This document shows, piece after piece, positions 1 through 7,489 of a stretch of DNA of 64,000 bases. Position 1 is the stretch's first letter, and every line of letters starts with the position of its first letter. The stretch spans positions 29,684 through 93,683 of the forward strand of contig CAJTEM010000023.1 of NCBI GenBank assembly GCA_910575255.1. The letters are read 5' to 3'. The notes beneath the pieces are model-generated. The model saw only the letters and a program-made list of their open reading frames with translations. It had not been told where the DNA came from and ran no database searches. A program made the position numbers and the translations under genes. This DNA is from Lachnospiraceae bacterium. GTDB lineage: Bacteria > Bacillota > Clostridia > Lachnospirales > Lachnospiraceae.

Positions 1-98
1 TGGTAGATTTCGTAGTGAGTGCCATTGCCGAACAGATACCGATCCATCTCACTGATCATGCCGGTGTCTGTCTGTCTTTTGTTGCTTTTGCCTGCCAT
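1..98 (-). CDS. glgB: 1,4-alpha-glucan branching enzyme, N-terminal fragment (cut by window edge)
   Basis: Only the first 32 codons lie in the window. The reading frame starts at an ATG at 98-96 and reads MAGKSNKRQ, then a DRYLFGNGTHYEIY stretch. That stretch resembles the N-terminal carbohydrate-binding region of glycogen branching enzymes, which make alpha-1,6 branches in glycogen. The ATG begins one base after the stop codon of the upstream amylase, and its Shine-Dalgarno (GGGAGGA) lies inside the amylase 3' end, so the two are probably translationally coupled in a glycogen or maltodextrin operon. The identification rests on a short N-terminus only. Confidence 0.6.
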   Translation of the reverse strand, partial: MAGKSNKRQTDTGMISEMDRYLFGNGTHYEIY

Positions 99-99
99 A

Positions 100-1443
100 T
101 TATTGATCCTCCCTGATTTTCAGAACAACCCCTTCGTTGCCCGATAGTGTAATGGAAAGTTTGCCGTCCTTGATGGGAATGATGGAATCGTCCATCAGAT
201 TTATTGCAGAAGCAGCTGCAACCGGGACGGATATCGTCAGAGGTGCAGGCTGATCGTCATTGTTGGCAGCAGTAAGGATCACAGAAGACTTTGCATGGCG
301 GGCAAAGGCATACTGCCGATTGGTCAGTAGCAACTCCTGATAGCGCCCGCCGGCAAATTCCGGCTGGCTGGCATGGATATGTGCCAGAATCGTAATGAAG
401 TCGGTCAACTTACTGTGAAGCTTTTGACTGTCAGCCATGGCGATCTGGGGACGAAGCTCCACATCGCTGTAATTGGTGCGCATCCCTTCTATCTCCCATT
501 CTCCGCCGTAATAGATGGAGGGAATGCCAGGTAAGGTGAATAAAAGGAGGTAAGCCAGAGGCAGGTGCTCTTTCTTTTTTAACTTGCTGGCAATTCGGTT
601 CTCGTCGTGATTGTCCACAAAAGTATAGAGCCTGGTGCCAATCGCCTCCAGGCGCCGCACATTGTGGGCAATCTCAAAGAAATTATGATCATTCAGTCCG
701 GAATATAAGCTCTTATGTAGCTCATAGTTGGTGACAGAATGGAGCATCTCTTCATTGACCCAGCGGGAATAATCGCCGTGGATTACCTCACCCATCAGCC
801 AGAAATCCTCTTTCATGCTGCCGGTCTGCAGCCGGAGTTCCTTCATAAATTGAAAATCCAGTACATTGGCACAATCCAAGCGGATTCCATCAATATCAAA
901 TTCATCGATCCAGAAGCGGATCACGTCAAACAGATATTGTCTTACCTGTGGATTCTGGAGATTCAGGCAGGGAAGCTCAAAATGATTCTGCCAGGCTTCA
1001 TAGCCAAAAGAATCTCCCAGGGGACTCTGCCAGTCAAAGCTGACCCCCTTATACCAGCTGGTATAGGGAGAATCCCATCGGTTCTGCTGAATATCCCGGA
1101 AGGCGAAAAACTCGCGGCCGGTGTGGTTGAATACGCCGTCCACAACCACGCGGATGTCAGATTCGTGGCATAATTGTACAAAGTGGGCAAAGTCAGCATT
1201 GGTTCCCAGTCGTCGATCCACCAGCTTGTAATCGCGGGTGTCGTAGCCGTGAGAAGAGGATTCGAAGAGAGGGCCGATATAGAGTGCGTTACAGCTCAGC
1301 TTCTTCATATGGGGTACCCAGAGATTAAGCTCGTCAAAACGGCAGGAAGCAGTATCCTCAGATAGCGGATTCTCTTTGGGTGCGCCGGTCATGCCCAGCG
1401 GATACATGTGGTAAAATACGGCCTTTTCGTACCAAGTGCTCAT
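100..1443 (-). CDS. GH13 alpha-amylase family glycoside hydrolase
   Basis: A 447-residue cytoplasmic (no signal peptide) glycoside hydrolase family 13 enzyme. The four GH13 regions are visible in order: VVVDGVFNHTG (region I), GIRLDCANV with the nucleophile Asp (region II), LMGEVIHGD with the acid/base Glu (region III) and TFVDNHD (region IV). The chain starts MSTWYEKAVFYH, and the ATG at 1443 has an AGGAGG about 10 bases upstream; a longer TTG-initiated frame to 1470 is less likely. The protein is short for GH13, with a compact beta-sandwich C-terminus. Substrate is probably internal alpha-1,4-glucan or maltodextrin, given the adjoining branching enzyme. The exact specificity (amylase versus neopullulanase-like) cannot be read from sequence. 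Confidence 0.88.
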   Translation of the reverse strand: MSTWYEKAVFYHMYPLGMTGAPKENPLSEDTASCRFDELNLWVPHMKKLSCNALYIGPLFESSSHGYDTRDYKLVDRRLGTNADFAHFVQLCHESDIRVVVDGVFNHTGREFFAFRDIQQNRWDSPYTSWYKGVSFDWQSPLGDSFGYEAWQNHFELPCLNLQNPQVRQYLFDVIRFWIDEFDIDGIRLDCANVLDFQFMKELRLQTGSMKEDFWLMGEVIHGDYSRWVNEEMLHSVTNYELHKSLYSGLNDHNFFEIAHNVRRLEAIGTRLYTFVDNHDENRIASKLKKKEHLPLAYLLLFTLPGIPSIYYGGEWEIEGMRTNYSDVELRPQIAMADSQKLHSKLTDFITILAHIHASQPEFAGGRYQELLLTNRQYAFARHAKSSVILTAANNDDQPAPLTISVPVAAASAINLMDDSIIPIKDGKLSITLSGNEGVVLKIREDQ

Positions 1444-1478
1444 TGATGTAGTCCTCCTGATGTGATACAAATAATAAA

Positions 1479-1745
1479 TCAGAGCTCTTCCATTAGTTTG
1501 AAGCGCCTGAGCAGAAACTGATATCGGAGCTGAGCCGCTTTTAATTCATAAATATAACAGTCGATCAGTGTCGGATCCACTACCTGTTCGAAGTGATTCC
1601 GGGCTGATTCGATCGTGTTCCTAGTACGGTCGATTTCCTCGATCAGTTCCTGATTTTCCGGCGGCTGTGACTGGCGTCGCCGGGATAAAAGTCCTGTTTT
1701 CATAACTTCCATCTCCTGTTCTGTGAATCTGGATGACATTGACAT
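1479..1745 (-). CDS. YaaL-like DUF2508 family protein
   Basis: An 88-residue, charged, helical protein. The central LIEEIDRTRNTIESA and VDPTLIDCYIYELKAAQ segments match what I know of the DUF2508/YaaL family of spore-forming Firmicutes, whose function is unknown. In Bacillus subtilis yaaL sits between recR and bofA; here it is alone, far from the dnaX-ybaB-recR cluster at 56.7-59.5 kb. Two close in-frame ATGs (1745 and 1739) are possible starts and neither has a strong Shine-Dalgarno. It ends just downstream of the amylase start and could be read in the same direction. Confidence 0.75.
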   Translation of the reverse strand: MSMSSRFTEQEMEVMKTGLLSRRRQSQPPENQELIEEIDRTRNTIESARNHFEQVVDPTLIDCYIYELKAAQLRYQFLLRRFKLMEEL

Positions 1746-1815
1746 CCGATATAATCATAGTATTTTCCGGAAATGGAAAGTTATGCAGGGGTTGTGAAAA
1801 AATGTCACCGGCCGG

Positions 1816-2166
1816 TTATTCCGGAGACATAGTCTCTTCCACCATGTAGCCCAGCCTCATCAACCGCTGTGTTCCCTCGTGAAGAGTCAGACGGTAATAG
1901 TTAGAGGTGCCAGATTCACGGACCTGTACCAGTCCGGAATCTTTCAGAATCTTCAGATGGTGGGAGATGGCAGGTCGGGAGAGTTTGACCTGGCGTGTGA
2001 TTTCATTGACATTCAGGCCATTCTTATTGCCGTTTTGGGCGGCGTGGCTTAAAACCTCAATGATACTCAGGCGCATCTCATCACCCAGCGCAATAAACAG
2101 CGGCATACATTCGTGAAAGTGTGTTTTCAGTCGGTCGCCGGTGGTTGGGTTTTCGCAGTCTGCCAT
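1816..2166 (-). CDS. ArsR-family winged-helix transcriptional regulator
   Basis: A 116-residue dimeric winged-helix repressor type protein. The helix-turn-helix is clear in VNEITRQVKLSRPAISHHLKI, followed by the wing (GLVQVRESGTSNYYRL). Cysteines are only at positions 4 and 20, so the classic ELCVCDL metal-sensing motif is absent and the inducer may not be a metal. The ATG at 2166 has a strong AAGGAGG. A perfect inverted repeat lies immediately upstream (2181-2196), suggesting autoregulation. The nearest divergent gene is the Tad pilus operon, so control of that operon is possible but unproven. Confidence 0.85.
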   Translation of the reverse strand: MADCENPTTGDRLKTHFHECMPLFIALGDEMRLSIIEVLSHAAQNGNKNGLNVNEITRQVKLSRPAISHHLKILKDSGLVQVRESGTSNYYRLTLHEGTQRLMRLGYMVEETMSPE

Positions 2167-2180
2167 GGGAAACCTCCTTG

Positions 2181-2196
2181 GTTTAAAAATTTAAAC
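2181..2196. promoter_or_regulatory. Candidate ArsR operator
   Basis: GTTTAAAAATTTAAAC is a perfect inverted repeat with 7-base arms and a 2-base centre. It sits 14 bases upstream of the ArsR start codon, the usual position for an autoregulatory operator. Confidence 0.5.
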
Positions 2197-2303
2197 TGAA
2201 ATTATTCTATCACTAAATTCGGATATCGTCAACTAAAAACAGAGGGAAAACGGCAGAATTTCCGATACATTGCATAAAAGATTCATAAATTCAAAAAAAG
2301 CTA

Positions 2304-2332
2304 TTGACAGATAGAGAGAAAATGTGCATAAT
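2304..2332 (+). promoter_or_regulatory. Promoter of the Tad pilus operon
   Basis: TTGACA at 2304-2309 and CATAAT at 2327-2332 with 17-base spacing form a good sigma-A promoter. Predicted transcription begins near 2339, about 100 bases before the first gene. Confidence 0.6.
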
Positions 2333-2338
2333 AAAGCC

Positions 2339-2442
2339 CATCAGCACCTGTTCGAGGTGCAAAGTCATAATCAGAGAATCGCAAAGCCGTATCGGCAGAG
2401 AATTCAGCTTTGATTATCATGGATCGTTAACAGGAAAGGAGG
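2339..2442 (+). promoter_or_regulatory. Structured 5' leader of the Tad operon (riboswitch-like, class unassigned)
   Basis: The leader can fold into a UUCG-capped hairpin (GCACCTGTTCGAGGTGC), followed by a 10-bp stem formed by ATAATCAGAG and CTTTGATTAT. That stem encloses a smaller GCCG/CGGC hairpin preceded by GCAAAGCC. The Shine-Dalgarno GGAAAGGAGG closes the leader. The GCAAAGCC core recalls part of the c-di-GMP-I (GEMM) aptamer, but the remaining consensus is not there, so I leave the class open. Confidence 0.4.
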
Positions 2443-2961
2443 GTGAAGGCAGTAAGGACAGGATTATTATGCCTGGTTCTTGCCGGGGCAGCCTGGATGG
2501 ATGCCTGGGAGAAAAGGGTACCGAACCGATGGCTGCTTGTCGGAGCAGCGGCCGGGATTTGTTGCCGGGGAAAGGAATTTTTTCCGCCAGCCGGGATGGT
2601 TCTGCTCATGACATTTCTGTTGTTTCGTCTGCGTATGATCGGAGCAGGCGACGGGAAGCTGATGGCAATGATGGCAGGATATCTGGGCATGGAAGCCGGG
2701 ATGGAAGCGATCTTTTCCGGATTGCTGGTGGGAGCCTTATGGTCGCTGTGCCGTCTTTGGAACAGCAATTGTCTGAAGGCACGTCTTATTTATCTGAGCG
2801 CATATTTCATGCGAATGTTTCAGACAGGAAGAATGGAAAGCTATGGCGGGGATCTGCGAAAGGATCCGTCCTGTACGATACCGCTGGCAGTATGCATGGC
2901 AGCAGGGACGTATCTGTATCTGATGGTTTCCGGGGCGGCTGCGGTATGGTCCGGCAGATGA
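2443..2961 (+). CDS. TadV/CpaA-type prepilin peptidase (A24 family), first copy
   Basis: A 172-residue integral membrane aspartyl protease that would process the Flp prepilin and pseudopilins. The two catalytic aspartates are visible in MDAWEKRVPN and in GAGDGKLMAM; the second matches the GxGD motif of presenilin/type IV prepilin peptidases. Hydrophobic segments alternate throughout. The only usable start is the GTG at 2443, because an in-frame stop lies at 2428. The strong AAGGAGG abuts the GTG, so initiation may rely on the weaker AGGAA a little upstream. First gene of the Tad operon; its stop overlaps an ATG of the next frame (ATGA). Confidence 0.82.
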   Translation: MKAVRTGLLCLVLAGAAWMDAWEKRVPNRWLLVGAAAGICCRGKEFFPPAGMVLLMTFLLFRLRMIGAGDGKLMAMMAGYLGMEAGMEAIFSGLLVGALWSLCRLWNSNCLKARLIYLSAYFMRMFQTGRMESYGGDLRKDPSCTIPLAVCMAAGTYLYLMVSGAAAVWSGR

Positions 2962-2996
2962 CGGAAGAACCTGACATGGCAGGGAAAGGGGGATTT

Positions 2997-4007
2997 ATGA
3001 AGAGGATTATGGGGGTCTATGACGTGGATCCGTTTTATGCAGACCGGTTTGCAGAGTTTGCCAATCAAAAGGAGCGGATTCCGTTTACGGTAGTGGCCTT
3101 TACCGGGATTGCCAAGCTGCAGGCATTTACGCAGAAGCAGCCGCTGGAGCTTTTGCTGGTAGGGGATGAGGTTGACAGGGAACAGCTTGCGCAGGTAAAA
3201 GCAGAACAGGTGATAAGACTGAGTGAGAGCCGGGAGATTGTCGGGGAAGAGACGCCAGTGATTTATAAGTATCAGGCCTCGGATGCCGTGCTGCGGGAGG
3301 TGATGGCCTATTACCAGGTAAGGCCGGAGCAGACAGCCCTGACGGCTGTGGGTACAAAAAGCATGATAATGGGAGTCTACTCACCGGTGAACCGATGTGG
3401 GAAGACAGGCTTTTGCCTGACACTGGGACAGATTCTGGCACGGGAATCAAGAGTATTGTTTTTAAGCCTGGAGGAGCATTCCGGCCTTTCCCGTCTGACG
3501 GGGACGGTATATACGGCGAGTCTGTCGAACCTGATTTATAAGTACCGGGAGGGAGGATATACCCATATGAGCCTGGGAAGCGTGCTGTATAACTGGGGCG
3601 GGATGGATTATATACCGCCGGCGGCCTATGCAGAGGATTTGGCAGAGCTGCGAGGTGAGGAGTTGGGGGAGATGATTGCACGGATTGCGGCTGACGGCAT
3701 TTATGAGGTGATCCTGGCAGATATCGGACATCTGGGACGGGGAATGGAGCCACTGCTGGAATTATGCGATATTATCTATACGCCTGTGAAGGAGGATTGT
3801 GTATCTGCAGCTAAGCTGGAAGCCTGGCAGGAATATCTGGATCGGTCCGGGCGCAGCCATTTGTGGGAGCGGGTGCGGCTGCTGAAGCTTCCCCGTCCGG
3901 GTATAGTCTGGCAGACCGAGACTTATCTGGAACAGCTGCTTTGGGGTGAGATGGGAGATTTTGTGAGAACTATGCTGAAAGGACAGAGAGGAGAAGATGG
4001 GATGTGA
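2997..4007 (+). CDS. TadZ/CpaE-like pilus assembly ATPase
   Basis: A 336-residue cytoplasmic protein of the ParA/MinD-like TadZ family, which localises the Tad secretion machine at the membrane. An N-terminal receiver-like part is followed at about residues 124-140 by a deviant Walker A (NRCGKTGFC). LFLSLEEHSG and VILADIGHLG look like the later nucleotide-binding strands. The ATG at 2997 has AAAGGGGG five bases upstream. An earlier ATG at 2958 overlaps the tadV stop and would add 13 residues. The open frame also runs back to 2304 through the leader and tadV, but that part is in another frame of real sequence and is not coding. It overlaps the next gene by 4 bases. Confidence 0.8.
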   Translation: MKRIMGVYDVDPFYADRFAEFANQKERIPFTVVAFTGIAKLQAFTQKQPLELLLVGDEVDREQLAQVKAEQVIRLSESREIVGEETPVIYKYQASDAVLREVMAYYQVRPEQTALTAVGTKSMIMGVYSPVNRCGKTGFCLTLGQILARESRVLFLSLEEHSGLSRLTGTVYTASLSNLIYKYREGGYTHMSLGSVLYNWGGMDYIPPAAYAEDLAELRGEELGEMIARIAADGIYEVILADIGHLGRGMEPLLELCDIIYTPVKEDCVSAAKLEAWQEYLDRSGRSHLWERVRLLKLPRPGIVWQTETYLEQLLWGEMGDFVRTMLKGQRGEDGM

Positions 4008-5221
4008 GTGAGGAGAGAACGATTCTGGAGGAACTGAAGGGGCAGGTCAGGCAGGAACTGCAGAGCCGGGGGCGGATTGAAGAGGAGGAATTGAATGCAT
4101 GCATTCATCAGGCCATTGAAGAGGCGGCTCTGCGGACCTACCTTCCGTTGAAGAAGCGGCTGGAGCTTAGAACCCGTTTATATGATGCCTTCCGGCGTCT
4201 GGATATTCTACAGGAGCTCGTGGATGATCCGGAGGTGACGGAAATTATGGTGAATGGAAAGGATCATATTTTTGTGGAGAAGAAGGGGACTATTTCCCGG
4301 TGGGAGCATGGTTTTGAGAGAGAGGAACAGCTGGAGGATCTGATTCAGCAGATCGTGAGCCGTATAAACCGGGTGGTGAATGTATCACACCCGATTGCCG
4401 ATGCCCGGCTGGAAAACGGAGCAAGGGTTCATGTGGTCCTGCCGCCGGTGGCTTTGGACGGACCAGCACTGACAATCCGGAAATTCCCGGAGGTGATTAC
4501 GGCACAGAGGCTGATTGATTTGAATGCTCTGACAAAGGAAGCGGCGGATTTTTTGGAAAGGCTGGTAAAGTCAGGCTATAACCTCTTCATCAGCGGCGGA
4601 ACCGGCTCGGGAAAGACGACCTTCCTGAATGCAATGTCCGGATTCATTCCCGAGACGGAGCGGATCATTACCATAGAAGATTCGGCCGAGCTGCAGATTC
4701 GCCAGGTACCGAATCTGGTACGTCTGGAGACCCGTAATGCGAATGCGGAAGGAGAGGGGGCAATCGAGATCAGCGATCTGATTCGGGCGTCTTTACGAAT
4801 GCGGCCTTCGAGGATTATCGTGGGAGAGGTACGGGGAAAGGAATGCCTGGATATGCTTCAGGCTCTGAACACTGGTCACGCCGGAAGCCTTTCCACCGGT
4901 CATGGGAACAGCCCGAGAGATATGCTTTCCAGGCTGGAGACCATGGCTCTGATGGGTGCCGATCTGCCGCTGCCTGCGGTCCGAAGCCAGATTGCTTCGG
5001 CAATTGACATCCTGGTTCATTTAGGAAGGCTGCGGGATAAGAGCAGGAGGGTGCTGGAGATTGTGGAGGTGGGAGATTATGCGGAGGGAGAGATTCGGCT
5101 CAATCCCTTGTTCCGATTCGAGGAGGAACCAGGGGACGGGAAAAATGTCCGCGGACAGCTTAAGCGGATCGGGGCGCTTAAAGAAACAGGAAAGCTCCGC
5201 TTGGCCGGTTATCCGGTATGA
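4004..5221 (+). CDS. TadA/CpaF secretion ATPase
   Basis: A 405-residue hexameric type II/IV secretion ATPase that powers Flp pilus assembly. Walker A GGTGSGKTTF lies near residues 197-206, followed by the Asp box (ITIEDSAEL), and MRPSRIIVGEVRG carries the Walker B-like segment near residue 270. A histidine box (NTGHAGSLSTGHG) follows. The N-terminal helical region is as in CpaF proteins. It starts with GTG, overlapping the tadZ stop. The gene symbol is left blank because tadA also denotes the tRNA deaminase found at 28.98 kb. Confidence 0.93.
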   Translation: MSEERTILEELKGQVRQELQSRGRIEEEELNACIHQAIEEAALRTYLPLKKRLELRTRLYDAFRRLDILQELVDDPEVTEIMVNGKDHIFVEKKGTISRWEHGFEREEQLEDLIQQIVSRINRVVNVSHPIADARLENGARVHVVLPPVALDGPALTIRKFPEVITAQRLIDLNALTKEAADFLERLVKSGYNLFISGGTGSGKTTFLNAMSGFIPETERIITIEDSAELQIRQVPNLVRLETRNANAEGEGAIEISDLIRASLRMRPSRIIVGEVRGKECLDMLQALNTGHAGSLSTGHGNSPRDMLSRLETMALMGADLPLPAVRSQIASAIDILVHLGRLRDKSRRVLEIVEVGDYAEGEIRLNPLFRFEEEPGDGKNVRGQLKRIGALKETGKLRLAGYPV

Positions 5222-5948
5222 CCGCTATCGCCTGAATCTGCCGGAGTTTGTCATAGGACTGGGGAAGGGAGCGGCAGCTTGTGGTGTTCTGACATTTACC
5301 TTTTACAGGAGCCTGAGAATTTTCCTTTGGATGCTGCCGCTGGCATTTGCGGGAGTCATATTGGAGCGCAAAAAGCGGATGGAACGCCGCAAAAAGGAGC
5401 TTGCCGGACAGTTCAAGGAAAGTATGATGATTCTGGCATCCTCGCTGAGTGCAGGATATTCGGTAGAAAATGCACTGGCAGTGAGCAGGGAAGAACTGAC
5501 GATGCTGTACGGGCGTGAGGGAATGATTGTACAGGAATTTTCTTTTATGGTGCATCAGATAAAGCTTAACCGTTCGATTGAGCAGGCTCTGGAGGATTTT
5601 TCCCGAAGGAGCGGTCTGGAGGATGTGAAGAATTTTGCAGAGGTATTTTCTGTGGCAAAGCGAAGCAGCGGAGACGTAGGCGGGATCATGAGGCATACGG
5701 CGGAGATTATCCGTGACAAGATGCAGGTGAAGGAGGAGATTCTCACAATGACCGCATCGCGTCAGTTTGAGCAGAGAATTATGAATATGATTCCGTTTTT
5801 TATCGTGTTTTATGTGGAAAGTGCGTCGCCAGGTTTTTTTGGACAGATGTATGGGACCAGTATGGGAAGGGTGCTGATGAGTGGTTGTCTGATTGTCTAT
5901 CTGATCTCCTATATCCTGTCCAAAAGGATTCTGGAGATTGAGGTGTAG
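5145..5948 (+). CDS. TadB-like inner membrane platform protein (T2SSF domain)
   Basis: A 267-residue type II secretion F-domain protein forming half of the Tad membrane platform. Hydrophobic N-terminal segments precede the cytoplasmic FKESMMILASSLSAGYSVENAL block, typical of the TadB F domain, and the SSGDVGGIMRHTAEIIRDK region follows. Two C-terminal membrane helices close it. I place the start at the ATG at 5145, which follows AGGGGA; this overlaps the end of the secretion ATPase by 77 bases. An open frame extends further back to 5061 without a better ribosome site. Confidence 0.85.
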   Translation: MSADSLSGSGRLKKQESSAWPVIRYDRYRLNLPEFVIGLGKGAAACGVLTFTFYRSLRIFLWMLPLAFAGVILERKKRMERRKKELAGQFKESMMILASSLSAGYSVENALAVSREELTMLYGREGMIVQEFSFMVHQIKLNRSIEQALEDFSRRSGLEDVKNFAEVFSVAKRSSGDVGGIMRHTAEIIRDKMQVKEEILTMTASRQFEQRIMNMIPFFIVFYVESASPGFFGQMYGTSMGRVLMSGCLIVYLISYILSKRILEIEV

Positions 5949-5974
5949 GAAATATTCGCAGGAAAGAAGGGAGA

Positions 5975-7246
5975 ATGGACAGCAGGGACAGAAGGAAAAA
6001 TAAGAAAAGGGAGTTATCAGGAAAACGTCCAGGAAAGGACATAAAAGGATGGGTGATCCCGGCAGCCTGTATTTTGGGAAGTATTGCATTGTATATACTG
6101 TTAACCGGCATGGAGGAAAAGCAGGACATAATAGCAGCAGAAGGGAGGATAAACCGGGAAGGCTATGGGGGAGAGGAAAAGGAATGCCAGATACTTGTGG
6201 AAGGACTGGCAGAGGAGGAGGTGCCGGTTACGATCCGGGTCGGTGCTTTAAATTACAGCAGGGAAAAGGCAGAGACAGCCTTTGAGAATCTGATGGGGAC
6301 CATGGAGAAGCGAATCCGGGGAGAGAATCCTTCTCTGATGGAGGTAAGAAGCGATCTTGTTTTGCCGACGAAAACAGAGGGGGTGAGACTGCGATGGAGT
6401 TCTTCGGATTCTGATGTGCTGGATTCTTCAGGAAAGCTGCGAAAGGAGGTGAAGACAGAGCAGATGATAATCCTGGCTGTAGAGCTATCTGCAAGGGATT
6501 ATCATCAGACTTACGAGATACCGATCCGGGTGCTGCCTCCTGAGCGGGATGAAAAAGAACAGCAGCTGGCAGAATTTCTGGAAGAGCTGGAAAGGCAGGA
6601 ACAGACGCAGCAGGAACAGCCATGGCTGACTTTGCCAGATAGCTTTGAAGGAAAAAGGTTGAGATATCGTTCCGGAGAGGATAAAGGATACCGATCTGTT
6701 ATCTTAATCGGCATTCTTTTGGCAGTGCTTCTGGCTTTTCGGGGGCAAAGTGAGGAAAAGCAGAAAAATCAAAAGCGAGAGAAGGAGCTGCTTTTGGATT
6801 ATGCGGACTTATTGTCTAAAATAGTGGTTCTCACAGGCGCAGGACTGACAATCCGTAATGCCTGGGAACGGATTGTATCGGATTATGAGGAAGCCTTGAA
6901 AGAGGGGAGAAAGAAAAAGAGGGCAGCTTATGAGGAGATGCGCCAGACCTGCCATCAGCTGCAAAGCGGAATGACAGAGAGTGAAGCCTATCGGGAATTT
7001 GGCAGAAGATGCCGTCTGCAGCCATATCTGAAGCTGAGCGGGCTGCTGGAGCAGAACCGAAAGACCGGCACTAAAAACATGAAGACGCTCCTGCAGGCAG
7101 AGATGGCGGATGCTCTGGAACAGAGAAAGAATCTTGCACGTCGGCTGGGGGAGGAAGCGGGAACAAAGCTGTTGATGCCATTGTTTCTGATGCTGGGGAT
7201 TGTCATGGTGATGATTATGGTACCGGCGATGATGACAATGGGATAG
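5975..7246 (+). CDS. TadC-like platform protein with N-terminal extracytoplasmic Ig-like domain
   Basis: A 423-residue fusion. Residues 28-46 form a membrane helix. Residues about 50-190 look extracytoplasmic and include LPTKTEGVRLRWSSSDSDVLD, resembling the atrophied bacterial Ig-like domains of clostridial surface proteins. A second helix (VILIGILLAVLLAF) leads into a T2SSF/TadC region (LSKIVVLTGAGLTIRNAWERI ... LSGLLEQNRKTGTKNM), and the final helix is methionine-rich. TadB and TadC normally act together as the pilus platform. Typical TadC proteins lack the surface domain, so this architecture is unusual. Confidence 0.8.
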   Translation: MDSRDRRKNKKRELSGKRPGKDIKGWVIPAACILGSIALYILLTGMEEKQDIIAAEGRINREGYGGEEKECQILVEGLAEEEVPVTIRVGALNYSREKAETAFENLMGTMEKRIRGENPSLMEVRSDLVLPTKTEGVRLRWSSSDSDVLDSSGKLRKEVKTEQMIILAVELSARDYHQTYEIPIRVLPPERDEKEQQLAEFLEELERQEQTQQEQPWLTLPDSFEGKRLRYRSGEDKGYRSVILIGILLAVLLAFRGQSEEKQKNQKREKELLLDYADLLSKIVVLTGAGLTIRNAWERIVSDYEEALKEGRKKKRAAYEEMRQTCHQLQSGMTESEAYREFGRRCRLQPYLKLSGLLEQNRKTGTKNMKTLLQAEMADALEQRKNLARRLGEEAGTKLLMPLFLMLGIVMVMIMVPAMMTMG

Positions 7247-7289
7247 GAACTTTATAAGGAAGGAAAATAGAGGAAAGGAGAGCACATAT

Positions 7290-7478
7290 ATGGATAACAT
7301 GCATTTGAGGGAAGAGATGGTTGCATTTTTAAAAGAAGAGGACGGGGTGGGAGTCATTGAGGTAGTATTGATTCTTGTGGTATTGATCGGATTGGTAATC
7401 ATCTTTAAAGGGCAGATCAATAAGCTGCTGGAAGATATTTTTAAGGAGATCAACAGCCAGTCAAAAGAAGTCTATTAA
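7290..7478 (+). CDS. Flp-type (type IVb) pilin
   Basis: A 62-residue prepilin. A short charged leader ends in EEDG, then VGVIEVVLILVVLIGLVII forms the pilin helix. Cleavage after Gly puts Glu at +5 of the mature chain, the hallmark of prepilin peptidase substrates. The small size and the C-terminal amphipathic tail fit Flp1-like pilins. AAAGGAG precedes the ATG. It is the only clear major pilin in the operon and is a substrate candidate for both prepilin peptidases. Confidence 0.88.
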   Translation: MDNMHLREEMVAFLKEEDGVGVIEVVLILVVLIGLVIIFKGQINKLLEDIFKEINSQSKEVY

Positions 7479-7489
7479 GAGGAGCGGGT

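Noticed and set aside
2339..2442. c-di-GMP-I (GEMM) riboswitch
   Set aside because: Only the GCAAAGCC core matches. The GNRA loop, its receptor and the paired second arm are not recognisable, so I report only a structured leader.
2304..2996. Long open frame running from the Tad promoter through tadV into tadZ
   Set aside because: The first part is the wrong frame of the leader and of a clear prepilin peptidase gene; only the codons from 2997 resemble TadZ.
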